From contig NZ_FTPD01000045.1 of assembly GCF_900156895.1 (NCBI RefSeq), positions 192,987-256,986 on the forward strand: a stretch of 64,000 bases of DNA, read 5' to 3'. Below are positions 1 through 8,466 of this stretch, one piece after another. The notes beneath the pieces were generated by a model. That model worked only from the letters and a program-made list of their open reading frames with translations, made no database searches and was not told the origin of the DNA. Source of the DNA: Mesorhizobium prunaredense (GTDB lineage Bacteria > Pseudomonadota > Alphaproteobacteria > Rhizobiales > Rhizobiaceae). Each line of letters opens with the position of its first letter. Positions within the stretch are counted from its first letter, which is position 1. The translations under genes and the position numbers were made by a program.

Positions 1-590
1 TCGCCGATCTTGTTGGGGTCCTTCACGTCGATGCCGTAGCCCATCATGAAGCCCTGGTCGCGCAGCACGTCGACCGTCGGCTGCGAGGGCGTCAGGTCGA
101 GGAAGCCGATCCTGGCATCCTTCGCCTTGTCGCCGAGGGTGGCTGCGGCCCACGCGCCAATCAGCTTGCCGGCCTCCAGATTGTCGGTCGCAAAGGTCGC
201 GTCAGCGGCGTCGAGCGGATCAAGCGGCGTGTCCAGCGCGATCACCAGCAGACCGGCGTCACGTGCCTTCTTCACCGCCGGGACGATGCCCTTGGTGTCC
301 GATGCGGTGATCAGGATACCCTTGGCGCCGTCGGCGATGCAGCTTTCGATCGCCGCCACCTGGCTTTCGCTGTCGCCGTCGATCTTGCCCGCGTAAGCTT
401 TGAGCTCGACGCCAAGTTCTTTAGCTTTGGCCGACGCGCCTTCCTTCATCTTGACGAAGAACGGGTTGGTGTCGGTCTTGGTGATCAGGCAGGCGCCGAC
501 ATCGGCGGCGGACGCAGCCGAGGTGAAGGCCATGAGTCCCAGCCCGGCCGCGGCAAAAACGGTGGATCTTAGCAGTGCTGTTTTGGTCAC
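1..590 (-). CDS. frcB: Fructose-type sugar ABC transporter substrate-binding protein, FrcB-like (3' end outside window)
   Basis: This is a periplasmic sugar-binding protein of the CUT2 class (peripla_BP_4 family). It delivers a monosaccharide to a membrane permease and ATPase that lie beyond the left edge. I chose the GTG start because GGAGGAAAA sits just before it and a Sec signal peptide follows (about 28 residues, ending AASAAD). The mature start contains the ITKTDTNPFFVKMKEGA stretch that I recognise from rhizobial fructose-binding proteins, followed by IDGDSESQ and the ribose-binding-fold segment DTPLDPLDAADATFATDN. Only about 196 residues are present. The divergent ROK regulator and downstream fructokinase-type gene support a fructose/ribose/mannose system; the exact substrate is inferred from family resemblance. 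Confidence 0.85.
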   Translation of the reverse strand, partial: MTKTALLRSTVFAAAGLGLMAFTSAASAADVGACLITKTDTNPFFVKMKEGASAKAKELGVELKAYAGKIDGDSESQVAAIESCIADGAKGILITASDTKGIVPAVKKARDAGLLVIALDTPLDPLDAADATFATDNLEAGKLIGAWAAATLGDKAKDARIGFLDLTPSQPTVDVLRDQGFMMGYGIDVKDPNKIG

Positions 591-703
591 GATTTTCCTC
601 CCAGTGGATCCAGTTTGGATGCCGGCCAACCGGCATCGCATGAGCATCCAGCGACTTCTCCCAGCGTGGACGCTTGCCCCAAGAGAATACCAGACTGAGG
701 TTT

Positions 704-741
704 CTGTCAATAATTAAATCACTCTTATTTATTATTGACAG
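704..741. promoter_or_regulatory. Inverted-repeat operator candidate between frcB and the ROK regulator
   Basis: A perfect 11-bp inverted repeat (CTGTCAATAAT and ATTATTGACAG) is separated by a 16-bp AT-rich spacer in the divergent promoter region. ROK repressors such as NagC and Mlc bind AT-rich dyads, so this is the natural candidate site for the adjacent ROK protein to control both directions. The repeat is seen directly; the binding is inferred. Confidence 0.55.
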
Positions 742-801
742 CGTGGCGTCGGTCACCCATTCTGGCCAAAAGCATTGAGGAAAACGACGGGAGGAAAAGG
801 G

Positions 802-2028
802 GTGGAGACCGGCATCACAAGGCACGGTTCGCCCGAGGCAGCCAAAAGCCGCATTCACCGCGGCACCAACCAGAGCGGCATGCGGGACCACAATGAGCGG
901 CTGGTGCTGTCACTGGTGCGCCAGCACGGCAGCCTGGCGAAGTCCGACATTGCGCGCGTGACCGGACTTTCGGCCCAGACGGTTTCGGTCATCATGCGCG
1001 AGCTCGAGGAGGACAACCTTCTTGTCCGCCAGGCGCCGCTGCGCGGCAAGATCGGCCAACCTTCCATTCCGATGGCGCTCAATCCCGATGGAGCCTATTT
1101 CATCGGCCTGAAGATCGGCCGTCGTAGCGCCGAACTCGTGCTGATCGATTTTCTCGGCAATGTGCGCTCGATGCTGCAGCATTCCTACCGCTATCCGGCA
1201 CCGCGCGAGACGGTCGAGTTCGTCACCTCCGGCATGAAGACGATGCGCGGCGAACTCACCCCGGCGCAGGACAAGCGCATTGCCGGACTTGGCATCGCCA
1301 TGCCGTTCGAATTGTGGAGCTGGGCCGATACGGCAGGTGCGCCGCGCGACGTCATGGACGAATGGCGCCACCGAGACATCCGCGCCGACATCCAGGCACA
1401 GTGCGAATTCCCGGTCTACCTGCAAAATGACGCCACCTCTGCCTGCGGCGCCGAACTGGTGTTCGGCAAAGCGGGCACGCCACGCGACTTCGTCTATTTC
1501 TACATCGGCGCCTTCGCCGGCGGCGGCATCGTGCTGAACGGTCACCTTTTCGGCGGACCGACCGGCAATGCCGGCGCGCTGGGTTCGATGCCGGTGCCTG
1601 GACCGGACGGCAAGCCTGCCCAATTGATCGACGTGGCGTCGATCGCCATGCTGGAAAAGGCACTCAACGCGCGCGGCGTCGAAGCCTCACATCTGTGGAC
1701 GTCACCGGAGGATTGGGGCGAAATCGGCGTCGAGCTCGACGATTGGATCGCCTGCGCCTCGCAGGCGCTCGCCTATGCCATTGTGGCGGCGTCATCGGTT
1801 ATCGATTTCGAGGCGGCGGTGATCGACGGATGGATGCCGAAGGCCGTGCGGCGCCGGCTCGTCGATGCCGTTATCGATGCTATCGGCAAGATCGACGGTG
1901 AAGGCCTAAAGGTTCCGGCCGTGCGCGAGGGGACTGTCGGCATTCATGCACGTGCCCTGGGCGGTGCCAGCCTGCCGCTTTCCGAGCGCTTCCTCATCGG
2001 CTCGACCACGATTTCCAGGAGTGCCTGA
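802..2028 (+). CDS. frcR: ROK-family transcriptional regulator, probable repressor of the fructose uptake genes
   Basis: A winged helix-turn-helix domain (about residues 30-75, with the LSAQTVSVIMREL recognition region) is followed by a ROK sugar-kinase-like domain to the C-terminus. The glycine-rich segment GAFAGGGIVLNG is present. The zinc-binding CxCGxxGC motif of classical ROK proteins is absent, as in several alphaproteobacterial ROK regulators. I chose the GTG at 802 because GGGAGGAAAAGG precedes it; a TTG at 775 would add nine residues with no better ribosome site. The gene diverges from frcB and is followed after 3 bp by the FucU-type gene, so it probably senses a sugar and controls both transcripts. 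The symbol is given by analogy to the rhizobial frc locus. Confidence 0.82.
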   Translation: METGITRHGSPEAAKSRIHRGTNQSGMRDHNERLVLSLVRQHGSLAKSDIARVTGLSAQTVSVIMRELEEDNLLVRQAPLRGKIGQPSIPMALNPDGAYFIGLKIGRRSAELVLIDFLGNVRSMLQHSYRYPAPRETVEFVTSGMKTMRGELTPAQDKRIAGLGIAMPFELWSWADTAGAPRDVMDEWRHRDIRADIQAQCEFPVYLQNDATSACGAELVFGKAGTPRDFVYFYIGAFAGGGIVLNGHLFGGPTGNAGALGSMPVPGPDGKPAQLIDVASIAMLEKALNARGVEASHLWTSPEDWGEIGVELDDWIACASQALAYAIVAASSVIDFEAAVIDGWMPKAVRRRLVDAVIDAIGKIDGEGLKVPAVREGTVGIHARALGGASLPLSERFLIGSTTISRSA

Positions 2029-2031
2029 GCG

Positions 2032-2478
2032 ATGCTGATCGGAATCCCGGTGCTGCTCGGTCCACAGCTGCTGGCGACACTGCGTGCCATGGGTCATGGC
2101 GACGAGATCGCCCTTGTCGACGGAAACTACCCGGCGAAGGAACAGGCACACCGGCTCATCCGCGCCGACGGTCATCATCTTGTTCCGATGCTCGACGCCA
2201 TCCTCAGCGTATTGCCTGTCGATGACGCAGTGCCGGAGGCGCTGTTTCGCGCCTCGGTCAAAGGCGATCCCCTGATTGCCGATCCCGTTCATCACGAGAT
2301 GGAGGCGATCTGCGCCAGGCGTGCTCCGGGCCGCAAGGTGGTTGCGCTTGCCGGCGCCGACTTCTATCAACGGGTCAGGTCCGCGCACGCGATCGTCGCG
2401 ACAAGCGAGCCGCGGCTCTACGCCAACATCATCATCCGCAAGGGTGTGATCTATCCGCCGGAGAACGGGAAATCATGA
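2032..2478 (+). CDS. fucU: RbsD/FucU-family sugar mutarotase
   Basis: At 148 residues it has the normal length of the FucU branch. Members interconvert the alpha and beta anomers of monosaccharides (fucose, ribose) in the cytoplasm, so that imported sugar reaches the kinase in the right form. The family's early motif HGDEIALVDGNYPA and the C-terminal LYANIIIRKGV are both visible. It starts 3 bp after the ROK gene, and its end overlaps the ATG of the PfkB kinase by four bases, so the three genes form one operon. Which sugar it acts on cannot be read from the sequence; the neighbours suggest fructose or a related hexose/pentose. Confidence 0.85.
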   Translation: MLIGIPVLLGPQLLATLRAMGHGDEIALVDGNYPAKEQAHRLIRADGHHLVPMLDAILSVLPVDDAVPEALFRASVKGDPLIADPVHHEMEAICARRAPGRKVVALAGADFYQRVRSAHAIVATSEPRLYANIIIRKGVIYPPENGKS

Positions 2479-3398
2479 TCCTCTGTTGCGGCGAAGCCCT
2501 GATCGACATGCTGCCACGTACCACGACTGAGGGCGAGCCGGCCTTTGCCCCCTATGTCGGTGGCGCGGTGTTCAACACGGCAATAGCGCTTGGCCGGCTG
2601 GGAGCGCCCGCCGGTTTCTTTTCCGGCCTGTCGACGGATCTGTTCGGCAGCCAGTTCAAGGACGCGCTGAGGGCAAGCCAAGTCAGTTCCACCTATGCGC
2701 ACACATCGCCCCGGCCGACCACGCTCGCCTTCGTGCGGCTGGACAACGGCCAGGCGACCTACACGTTCTACGATGAAAACACAGCCGGACGGATGCTGAC
2801 CATCGACGATCTGCCGAAACTCGGCAGCGAGATCGAAGCCATGCTGTTCGGCGCCATCAGCCTGATCTCGGAGCCGGCCGGATCCGCCTACGAGGAATTC
2901 ATGCGGCGCGAGCACAGCCACCGCGTCATGATGCTCGACCCCAACATCCGGCCGAATTTCATACCGGACAAGGCCAAGCATCTCAGGCGTATCCGCTCGA
3001 TGATGGCCATGGCCGACATCGTGAAGCTGTCGGACGAGGACCTCAACTGGTTTGGCGAAGACGGCTCGCACGAGGACGTCGTCCGCAACTGGCTGGAGCG
3101 CGGCCCGACGCTGATCGTCGTTACCCATGGCAGCGAAGGCGCCGTCGGCTACACCAGGGATCACAAGGTCACGGTCGTACCGGACAAGGTCGAGGTGGTC
3201 GATACGGTCGGCGCCGGCGACACGTTCAACGCCGGCGTCCTGGCCTCGCTGCACGAGCAAGGCCTGCTGTCGAAGGAGGCGATCGCCAATCTGTCGGAAG
3301 ACGCCATCCACAAGGCGCTAGCGCTTGGCGCCAAGGCTGCGGCGGTAACCGTGTCGCGGGCCGGCGCCAATCCGCCCTGGCGGCATGAAATCGCCTGA
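2475..3398 (+). CDS. PfkB-family carbohydrate kinase, probable fructokinase
   Basis: A 307-residue cytoplasmic sugar kinase of the ribokinase/PfkB family. The N-terminal signature region (GGAVFNTAIALGRLG, about residues 31-45) and the C-terminal signature DTVGAGDTFNAG are intact; Asp249 in GAGD is the expected catalytic base. It phosphorylates an imported monosaccharide with ATP. The four-base overlap with the FucU gene and proximity to the FrcB/ROK pair make fructose the likeliest substrate, but PfkB substrate specificity cannot be assigned by eye. About 255 bp without a recognisable gene follow before the aminotransferase. Confidence 0.85.
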   Translation: MILCCGEALIDMLPRTTTEGEPAFAPYVGGAVFNTAIALGRLGAPAGFFSGLSTDLFGSQFKDALRASQVSSTYAHTSPRPTTLAFVRLDNGQATYTFYDENTAGRMLTIDDLPKLGSEIEAMLFGAISLISEPAGSAYEEFMRREHSHRVMMLDPNIRPNFIPDKAKHLRRIRSMMAMADIVKLSDEDLNWFGEDGSHEDVVRNWLERGPTLIVVTHGSEGAVGYTRDHKVTVVPDKVEVVDTVGAGDTFNAGVLASLHEQGLLSKEAIANLSEDAIHKALALGAKAAAVTVSRAGANPPWRHEIA

Positions 3399-3653
3399 TT
3401 GGACGGCGGCGCGCTGAAGACGCGCAGGACGTCAATCACTTTATGTTTCGCCCAGCCGCGCGCGTGCGACACAAAGGCCGTGTCGTGCGCAACAAAGGCC
3501 CGGATTTCCGGCGTCTGATGGGGACCTGTCGGACTGAGAGGTAACAGGCTGCGACATTTGAGCAATTCGTCGTTTTGTTCGTGCAGCTTTCTCGGCTGGC
3601 GCAACTCTGCTACCAGCGGCCGGTTATCTGGCTAATACCGTTTTGAGGCCGAC

Positions 3654-4796
3654 ATGCAGTTCATCGATCTAGGCGCGCAGCGCGAACGAATCCGCGACAG
3701 GCTGAAAGCCGCCATCGACCGCGTCGTCGACGAGGGGCGCTATATTCTCGGACCTGAGGTCACCGAATTCGAAAACAAGCTCGCCGCCTATATCGGCACC
3801 AAGCATGTTGTCGCCTGCGCCAACGGCACCGACGCACTGCTGCTGCCGCTGTTTGCGGCCGGCATCGGTCCAGGTGACGCGGTGTTCGTGCCGAGCTTCA
3901 CCTTCGCCGCCACGGCGGAAGTGGTGGCGCTGGCCAAGGCCGAGCCGGTTTTCGTCGATGTCGATCCGCAGACCTACAATATCGACATCGCCAGCCTCGA
4001 AGCCGCCGTCGCCATGATCAAGGCGGAGGGCCGACTGAAGCCAAGGGCGATCATCCCCGTCGACCTGTTCGGGCTCGCTGCCGACTACGAGGCGATCATG
4101 GCCATCGCCGACCGCGAAGGGCTGATGGTGATCGAAGATGCCGCCCAGGCGATCGGCGGCTCGAGCGACGGCAAGATGCTGGGTTCGTTCGGCGCGGTCG
4201 GCTCGACCAGCTTCTACCCGGCAAAGCCGCTCGGCTGCTACGGCGACGGCGGCGCGATGTTCACCAATGACGATGCGCTGGCCGAGCAACTTCGCTCGTT
4301 CGCCTTCCACGGCAAGGGCGAAACCCAATATGACAATGTCCGCGTCGGCATCAATTCGCGACTCGACACTCTGCAGGCGGCGATCCTGATCGAGAAGCTG
4401 GCCATTCTTAAAGACGAGATGGTTGCCCGGCAAGCGGTCGCCAATCGGTATGCCGAAGGCCTCGGCGATATCGTCAAGGCGGCGCGCAACCTGGACGGCG
4501 GCCGTTCGGCCTGGGCGCAATATGCCATCGAAACGCCGAAGCGCGACGGGCTGAAGGCGCATCTCGGGGAAAAAGGCATCCCGTCGGTGATCTATTACGT
4601 GAAGCCGCTGCACAGCCAGATCGCCTACCGCGACTATCCGCGCACGCCGACCGGCCTTTCCGTCTCGGAGGAACTGCCGAAGCGTATCCTGTGCCTACCG
4701 ATGCATCCCTATCTGAGCGAAGCCGACCAGGACCGGATCATCGAAACGATCCGTAACTATATCGGCTCGAATTCGGCGCAAAACGCCGCCGCGTAG
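3654..4796 (+). CDS. DegT/DnrJ/EryC1/StrS-family PLP-dependent sugar aminotransferase
   Basis: A 380-residue enzyme with normal length for the family. It transfers an amino group from glutamate or glutamine to a keto-sugar nucleotide. The fold-type I features are all present: the N-terminal MQFIDLGAQRERIRD, the ANGTDALLLPL segment, the VIEDAAQAIGG motif that contacts PLP, and Lys191 in SFYPAKPLG as the internal aldimine lysine. It stands alone, with gaps on both sides, transcribed away from the fructose genes. It could supply an amino sugar to the polysaccharide locus that begins about 5 kb away; that link is inferred. Confidence 0.87.
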   Translation: MQFIDLGAQRERIRDRLKAAIDRVVDEGRYILGPEVTEFENKLAAYIGTKHVVACANGTDALLLPLFAAGIGPGDAVFVPSFTFAATAEVVALAKAEPVFVDVDPQTYNIDIASLEAAVAMIKAEGRLKPRAIIPVDLFGLAADYEAIMAIADREGLMVIEDAAQAIGGSSDGKMLGSFGAVGSTSFYPAKPLGCYGDGGAMFTNDDALAEQLRSFAFHGKGETQYDNVRVGINSRLDTLQAAILIEKLAILKDEMVARQAVANRYAEGLGDIVKAARNLDGGRSAWAQYAIETPKRDGLKAHLGEKGIPSVIYYVKPLHSQIAYRDYPRTPTGLSVSEELPKRILCLPMHPYLSEADQDRIIETIRNYIGSNSAQNAAA

Positions 4797-4936
4797 AGCC
4801 ACGCGCGAGCACCGGTATACCTCCAGCAATACGCCGATTTGGTATCGCGCGCGTAAGAGAGCGTCGAAGCGGGAAAAGAAGACAATGACGGCCATCTGGT
4901 TTCCGCGAGTTCGGCCACCAGATCCCTTCCGGGACG

Positions 4937-5368
4937 TCAGATCTTGACACCCACAGTCGCTACATCGGTGAGCGCAAATCCCGCATCTATGGTCAGGATC
5001 GGCGCCTGGTAGGATTTCGCAGTGGCGTAATGGAAGCAGTCGGCAAGATTGAGCGCACTATTCCGCTCAGCGTCCGGATAGCGGTGCCGTCCATAGCGAT
5101 CGAAGGCTTGCAGCGCGGCGGTCAACTCACGGCTCGAGATCGCCATAAGCTGGACCCCAGCCACTTCAAGGAACTCCTGCACCCGTGCTTCAGCTTCTGC
5201 CATGGGAATCCGCTTTTTGCGAAACAGCCCAACTGTCGCCTCCCATGCAGCCACGACCGATGTAATCGGCCGCGGCGAGCGCGCGGCATCGAGCGCCGCC
5301 GCAAGGTCCTCGGCCTCAGGCTCTTCCGTCATAATGGCGATGATTGCAGACGCATCGACGAACATCAT
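4937..5368 (-). CDS. vapC: PIN-domain ribonuclease toxin, VapC type
   Basis: A 143-residue PIN-domain protein. The four acidic metal-binding positions are visible at Asp5 (FVDASAII), Glu43 (AWEATVG), Asp110 (NLADCFHYA) and Asp128 (TIDAGF). VapC toxins are Mg-dependent endoribonucleases that cut tRNA or rRNA and are held inactive by a bound VapB. The start codon overlaps the antitoxin stop codon (TAATG), the usual translational coupling for this pair. The catalytic set is complete, so it is probably functional. It sits between the aminotransferase and cysQ with no sign of a larger mobile element. Confidence 0.87.
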   Translation of the reverse strand: MMFVDASAIIAIMTEEPEAEDLAAALDAARSPRPITSVVAAWEATVGLFRKKRIPMAEAEARVQEFLEVAGVQLMAISSRELTAALQAFDRYGRHRYPDAERNSALNLADCFHYATAKSYQAPILTIDAGFALTDVATVGVKI

Positions 5369-5604
5369 TAGTCACCACTGAGGTCATCGAAAAATGTCTT
5401 GTCTGCCGCAAGGCCGGTGTCCGGATAGGCCGCGATCTTCGCGCGCAAAGGCTTCAGCCGCTCCCACAGAGGGATCGCCTCCTCGACACGGCGCAATTCG
5501 TTCTCCAGGGCCAGCTTCACGGCAGCCGTCTTGTTCAAGCGCGTGCGCGCCGCCAGCTTTTCGGCAAGCCTGTTTACCTCTTCACTGCGAATGTTGAGCG
5601 GCAC
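5368..5604 (-). CDS. vapB: VapB-type antitoxin with N-terminal PLNIRSEEVNRLA motif
   Basis: A 78-residue antitoxin of the Rv0623-like (PSK) family, recognised by the N-terminal PLNIRSEEVNRLAEKLA, which forms the ribbon-helix-helix DNA-binding part; the C-terminal half binds and inhibits the toxin. I chose GTG 5604 because an AGGAGA ribosome site precedes it and family members start at this point; a longer reading frame begins at 5658 without support. VapBC complexes usually repress their own promoter. It is upstream of and coupled to the PIN-domain gene. Confidence 0.85.
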   Translation of the reverse strand: MPLNIRSEEVNRLAEKLAARTRLNKTAAVKLALENELRRVEEAIPLWERLKPLRAKIAAYPDTGLAADKTFFDDLSGD

Positions 5605-5727
5605 TAGCCAATTCTCCTGTGTAGACGTAAATATAACAACGCCAACACGCGATGGCAACTTCCATCAGGAGAGCATAAGGTTTTGTGGGAGCGCTTCCGT
5701 CAATTTCGAGGACGCGCTCGCATGGCG

Positions 5728-6564
5728 TCAGGTTGGCCCGGCCACCTTGCCGCTGGCGATGAAATGCGGATTGGCGAAGTCCTCGTCATCGCTCTGGTCG
5801 CGCTTGCCGTAGGCCAGCGGCTGACCATCGAGTGTGCGCGTTATCCCGCCGGCAGCGCGCAGCACCGCGTCACCCGCCGCAGTGTCCCATTCCATGGTGC
5901 GGCCGAAGCGCGGGTAGACGTCGGCCTCGGCGCTGGCGACAAGACAGAATTTCAGCGACGAGCCGACCGAGACGATCTCGGCAGCGCCCACTGTGCGGAT
6001 ATAGGCTTCGGTCTCGGGCGTATTGTGGGACCGGCTGGCGACGACGGTCAGTGGCGCCACACCCGTTCTGGCCGAAATCGGCCGACGGCCGATGATCTGG
6101 TAATCGCCATTGATATCGATTGCTTCCGCCCTGCCCGGCCGACCGGAAAAGAAGCGTCCGGTGCATGGCGCAAAGACCACACCGATCTCCGGCACGCCGT
6201 GGCGAACGAGCGCGATGTTGACGGTGAAGTCGGTCCTGCGGTTGACGAATTCCTTGGTGCCGTCGAGTGGATCCACCAGGAAGAAGGCGTCGTCGAGGTC
6301 GGGCGGCACGATGCCGGCCGATGCCTCTTCCTCAGCCACGCAAGGGATATCGGGGAAGGCGGCGCGCAGCCCGGCGAGAATGATCTTTTCGCTCTCGCGA
6401 TCGGCTTCGGTCACTGGCGAGTTGTCTGATTTCTGGCCGACCGCGCAGCCGGCATCAAAAACTCGCATCACCTCTCGCCCCGCCGCCAGGGCAAGGCGCT
6501 CGAACACCCCGAGCATCGCTTCGTCGTCAGATGCCGCCGCCGCTATCATATTGGTTTTCGGCAA
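5728..6564 (-). CDS. cysQ: 3'(2'),5'-bisphosphate nucleotidase CysQ
   Basis: A 278-residue member of the inositol monophosphatase superfamily. It removes the 3'-phosphate from PAP or PAPS, recycling the by-product of sulfate transfer and preventing its build-up. The metal-binding motifs are present: VAEEEA (Glu79/80), DPLDGT (residues 98-103) and EWDTAAGDAVL near the C-terminus. The chosen ATG overlaps the end of cysNC by 38 bases; an ATG five codons later is also possible. It is the third gene of the cysD-cysNC-cysQ run. Presence of a dedicated PAP phosphatase suggests that PAPS is made and consumed in this strain. Confidence 0.9.
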   Translation of the reverse strand: MPKTNMIAAAASDDEAMLGVFERLALAAGREVMRVFDAGCAVGQKSDNSPVTEADRESEKIILAGLRAAFPDIPCVAEEEASAGIVPPDLDDAFFLVDPLDGTKEFVNRRTDFTVNIALVRHGVPEIGVVFAPCTGRFFSGRPGRAEAIDINGDYQIIGRRPISARTGVAPLTVVASRSHNTPETEAYIRTVGAAEIVSVGSSLKFCLVASAEADVYPRFGRTMEWDTAAGDAVLRAAGGITRTLDGQPLAYGKRDQSDDEDFANPHFIASGKVAGPT

Positions 6565-8464
6565 TGTCGCGCTCGTTCAGCCAGAGTTCCAGGGCCTCTA
6601 CCATCTCCTCGGCGGACTTGCCGAGTGTCTTGAGATGGATTTCGGGATTTTCCGGGGCTTCATACGGTGAATCGACGCCGGTGAAATTCTTGATTTCGCC
6701 ATTCAACGCCCGCGCATAGAGGCCCTTCGGATCGCGTCTGGCGCATTCCTCAAAGGGTGTGTCGACAAACACCTCGACGAATTCACCGCTGGCCATCAAT
6801 TCCCTGGCCATGCGCCGCTCGGCGCTGAATGGCGAAATAAAGGAAACAATGACGATCAGCCCGGCATCGGCCATCAGGCGCGCCACTTCGGCCACGCGGC
6901 GAATGTTTTCGACGCGGTCGGCGTCAGTGAAGCCGAGATCGCGATTGAGCCCGTGGCGGACATTATCGCCATCCAGGATGTAGGTGTGGCGGCCCGTGGC
7001 GAACAGCTTCTTCTCGAAAAGATTGGCGATGGTCGACTTGCCCGACCCCGAGAGCCCGGTGAACCAGAACACGGCAGGCCGCTGGTTCTTCAGATCGGCG
7101 CGGCCGTGCTTGCCGACATCGAGCGATTGCCAGTGGATGTTTTCGGCGCGGCGCAGCGAATGCAGGATCATGCCGGCGCCGACCGTGGCGTTGGTAATGC
7201 GGTCGATCAGGATAAAGGCGCCGGTCGTGCGGTTCTCGGCGAACGTATCGAAGGCGATCGGCGCCCGCGTCGAGATGTTGCAAATGCCGACCTCGTTCAT
7301 TTCGAGCGACTTGGCCGCCTCATGGGCAAAATCGTTGACGTTGACGCGGTATTTCAGGTCGGTGACAGTAGCGCTGGTCTGATCGGTCTCCGTCCGCAGG
7401 ATATAGGAGCGGCCCGGCAGCAGCGCGTGCTCGTCGAACCAGACGATGTTGGCGGCGAACTGGTCGGCGACCTGCGGGCGCGCCGCAGGTGACACCAGCA
7501 TGTTTCCGCGCGAGACCTCGACCTCGTCGTCGAGAACAAGGGTGATGGCCTGGCCTGACACCGCCTGGCTCAGATCGCCGCCATGCGAGACGATGCGCCT
7601 GACATGAGCGGACTTGCCGGATTTGGCGACAACGACCTCGTCGCCTGGTGAGACCGAGCCGGACGCAATCGTGCCGGCAAAACCGCGAAAATCGAGATTG
7701 GGGCGATTCACATACTGCACCGGAAAACGAAACGGCAGTTCGACGACGGCTTCATCGACTGACACGGCTTCCAGATGTTCGATCAGCGTCGGGCCGGAAT
7801 ACCACGTCGTCTTATCCGAGCGGCTGGTGACGTTGTCGCCGTAACGGGCAGACATCGGGATGGGCACGATCGTCTCGAAGCCAAGCTTGTGCGAAAATTG
7901 CCGATAGTCCTCGACGATCCGTTCGAACACCGCCTTGTCGAAGCCGACGAGATCGATCTTGTTGACGGCGAGCGCAATGTGCCGGATGCCCAGCAGCGAG
8001 GCGATGATAGAGTGGCGCCTTGTCTGGCGCAGCACGCCTTGCCGGGCGTCGATCAGAACGATGGCCAGATCGGCGGTCGACGCGCCCGTCGCCATGTTGC
8101 GCGTGTATTGTTCGTGGCCAGGCGTATCGGCAACGATGAATTTGCGTTTTGGCGTGGCGAAAAAGCGATAGGCGACATCGATGGTGATGCCCTGCTCGCG
8201 CTCGGCCTCTAGGCCATCGACCAGCAGGGCGAAATCGACGTCGTCGCCCGTCGTCCCGTGCTTGCGCGAATCACGCTCGAGTGCAGCAAGCTGGTCCTCG
8301 AAAATCTGCTTGGTGTCCGAAAGCAGGCGCCCGATCAGCGTCGACTTGCCGTCGTCCACGGAACCGCAGGTCAGGAAGCGCAGCAGCGATTTTTGTTCCT
8401 GCACCGCCAGATAGTCGCGAATGCCGTCGGTGGGGGCGAGGCTCTCGGCCGTGATGTGGCGCAT
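6527..8464 (-). CDS. cysNC: Fused sulfate adenylyltransferase large subunit and adenylylsulfate kinase (CysN-CysC)
   Basis: A 645-residue fusion. The N-terminal part is the EF-Tu-like GTPase subunit of ATP sulfurylase, with P-loop GSVDDGKST (residues 34-42) and DTPGHEQY; GTP hydrolysis drives formation of APS from ATP and sulfate. The C-terminal part, from about residue 460, is APS kinase, with P-loop GLSGSGKST (Lys476) and the ILDGDNVRHGLN motif, producing PAPS. The same fusion is called NodQ when it serves Nod-factor sulfation; nothing here is nod-linked, so I use cysNC. It follows cysD after 2 bp and overlaps cysQ. Confidence 0.95.
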   Translation of the reverse strand: MRHITAESLAPTDGIRDYLAVQEQKSLLRFLTCGSVDDGKSTLIGRLLSDTKQIFEDQLAALERDSRKHGTTGDDVDFALLVDGLEAEREQGITIDVAYRFFATPKRKFIVADTPGHEQYTRNMATGASTADLAIVLIDARQGVLRQTRRHSIIASLLGIRHIALAVNKIDLVGFDKAVFERIVEDYRQFSHKLGFETIVPIPMSARYGDNVTSRSDKTTWYSGPTLIEHLEAVSVDEAVVELPFRFPVQYVNRPNLDFRGFAGTIASGSVSPGDEVVVAKSGKSAHVRRIVSHGGDLSQAVSGQAITLVLDDEVEVSRGNMLVSPAARPQVADQFAANIVWFDEHALLPGRSYILRTETDQTSATVTDLKYRVNVNDFAHEAAKSLEMNEVGICNISTRAPIAFDTFAENRTTGAFILIDRITNATVGAGMILHSLRRAENIHWQSLDVGKHGRADLKNQRPAVFWFTGLSGSGKSTIANLFEKKLFATGRHTYILDGDNVRHGLNRDLGFTDADRVENIRRVAEVARLMADAGLIVIVSFISPFSAERRMARELMASGEFVEVFVDTPFEECARRDPKGLYARALNGEIKNFTGVDSPYEAPENPEIHLKTLGKSAEEMVEALELWLNERDIAENQYDSGGGI

Positions 8465-8466
8465 GC

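Noticed and set aside
421..891. 156-codon minus-strand frame crossing the frcB start and the ROK promoter
   Set aside because: It overlaps the operator and runs in the wrong frame through the signal peptide of the binding protein.
4797..4936. Possible small gene between the aminotransferase and the PIN-domain gene
   Set aside because: The 140 bp contain no frame with a start and ribosome site worth reporting.
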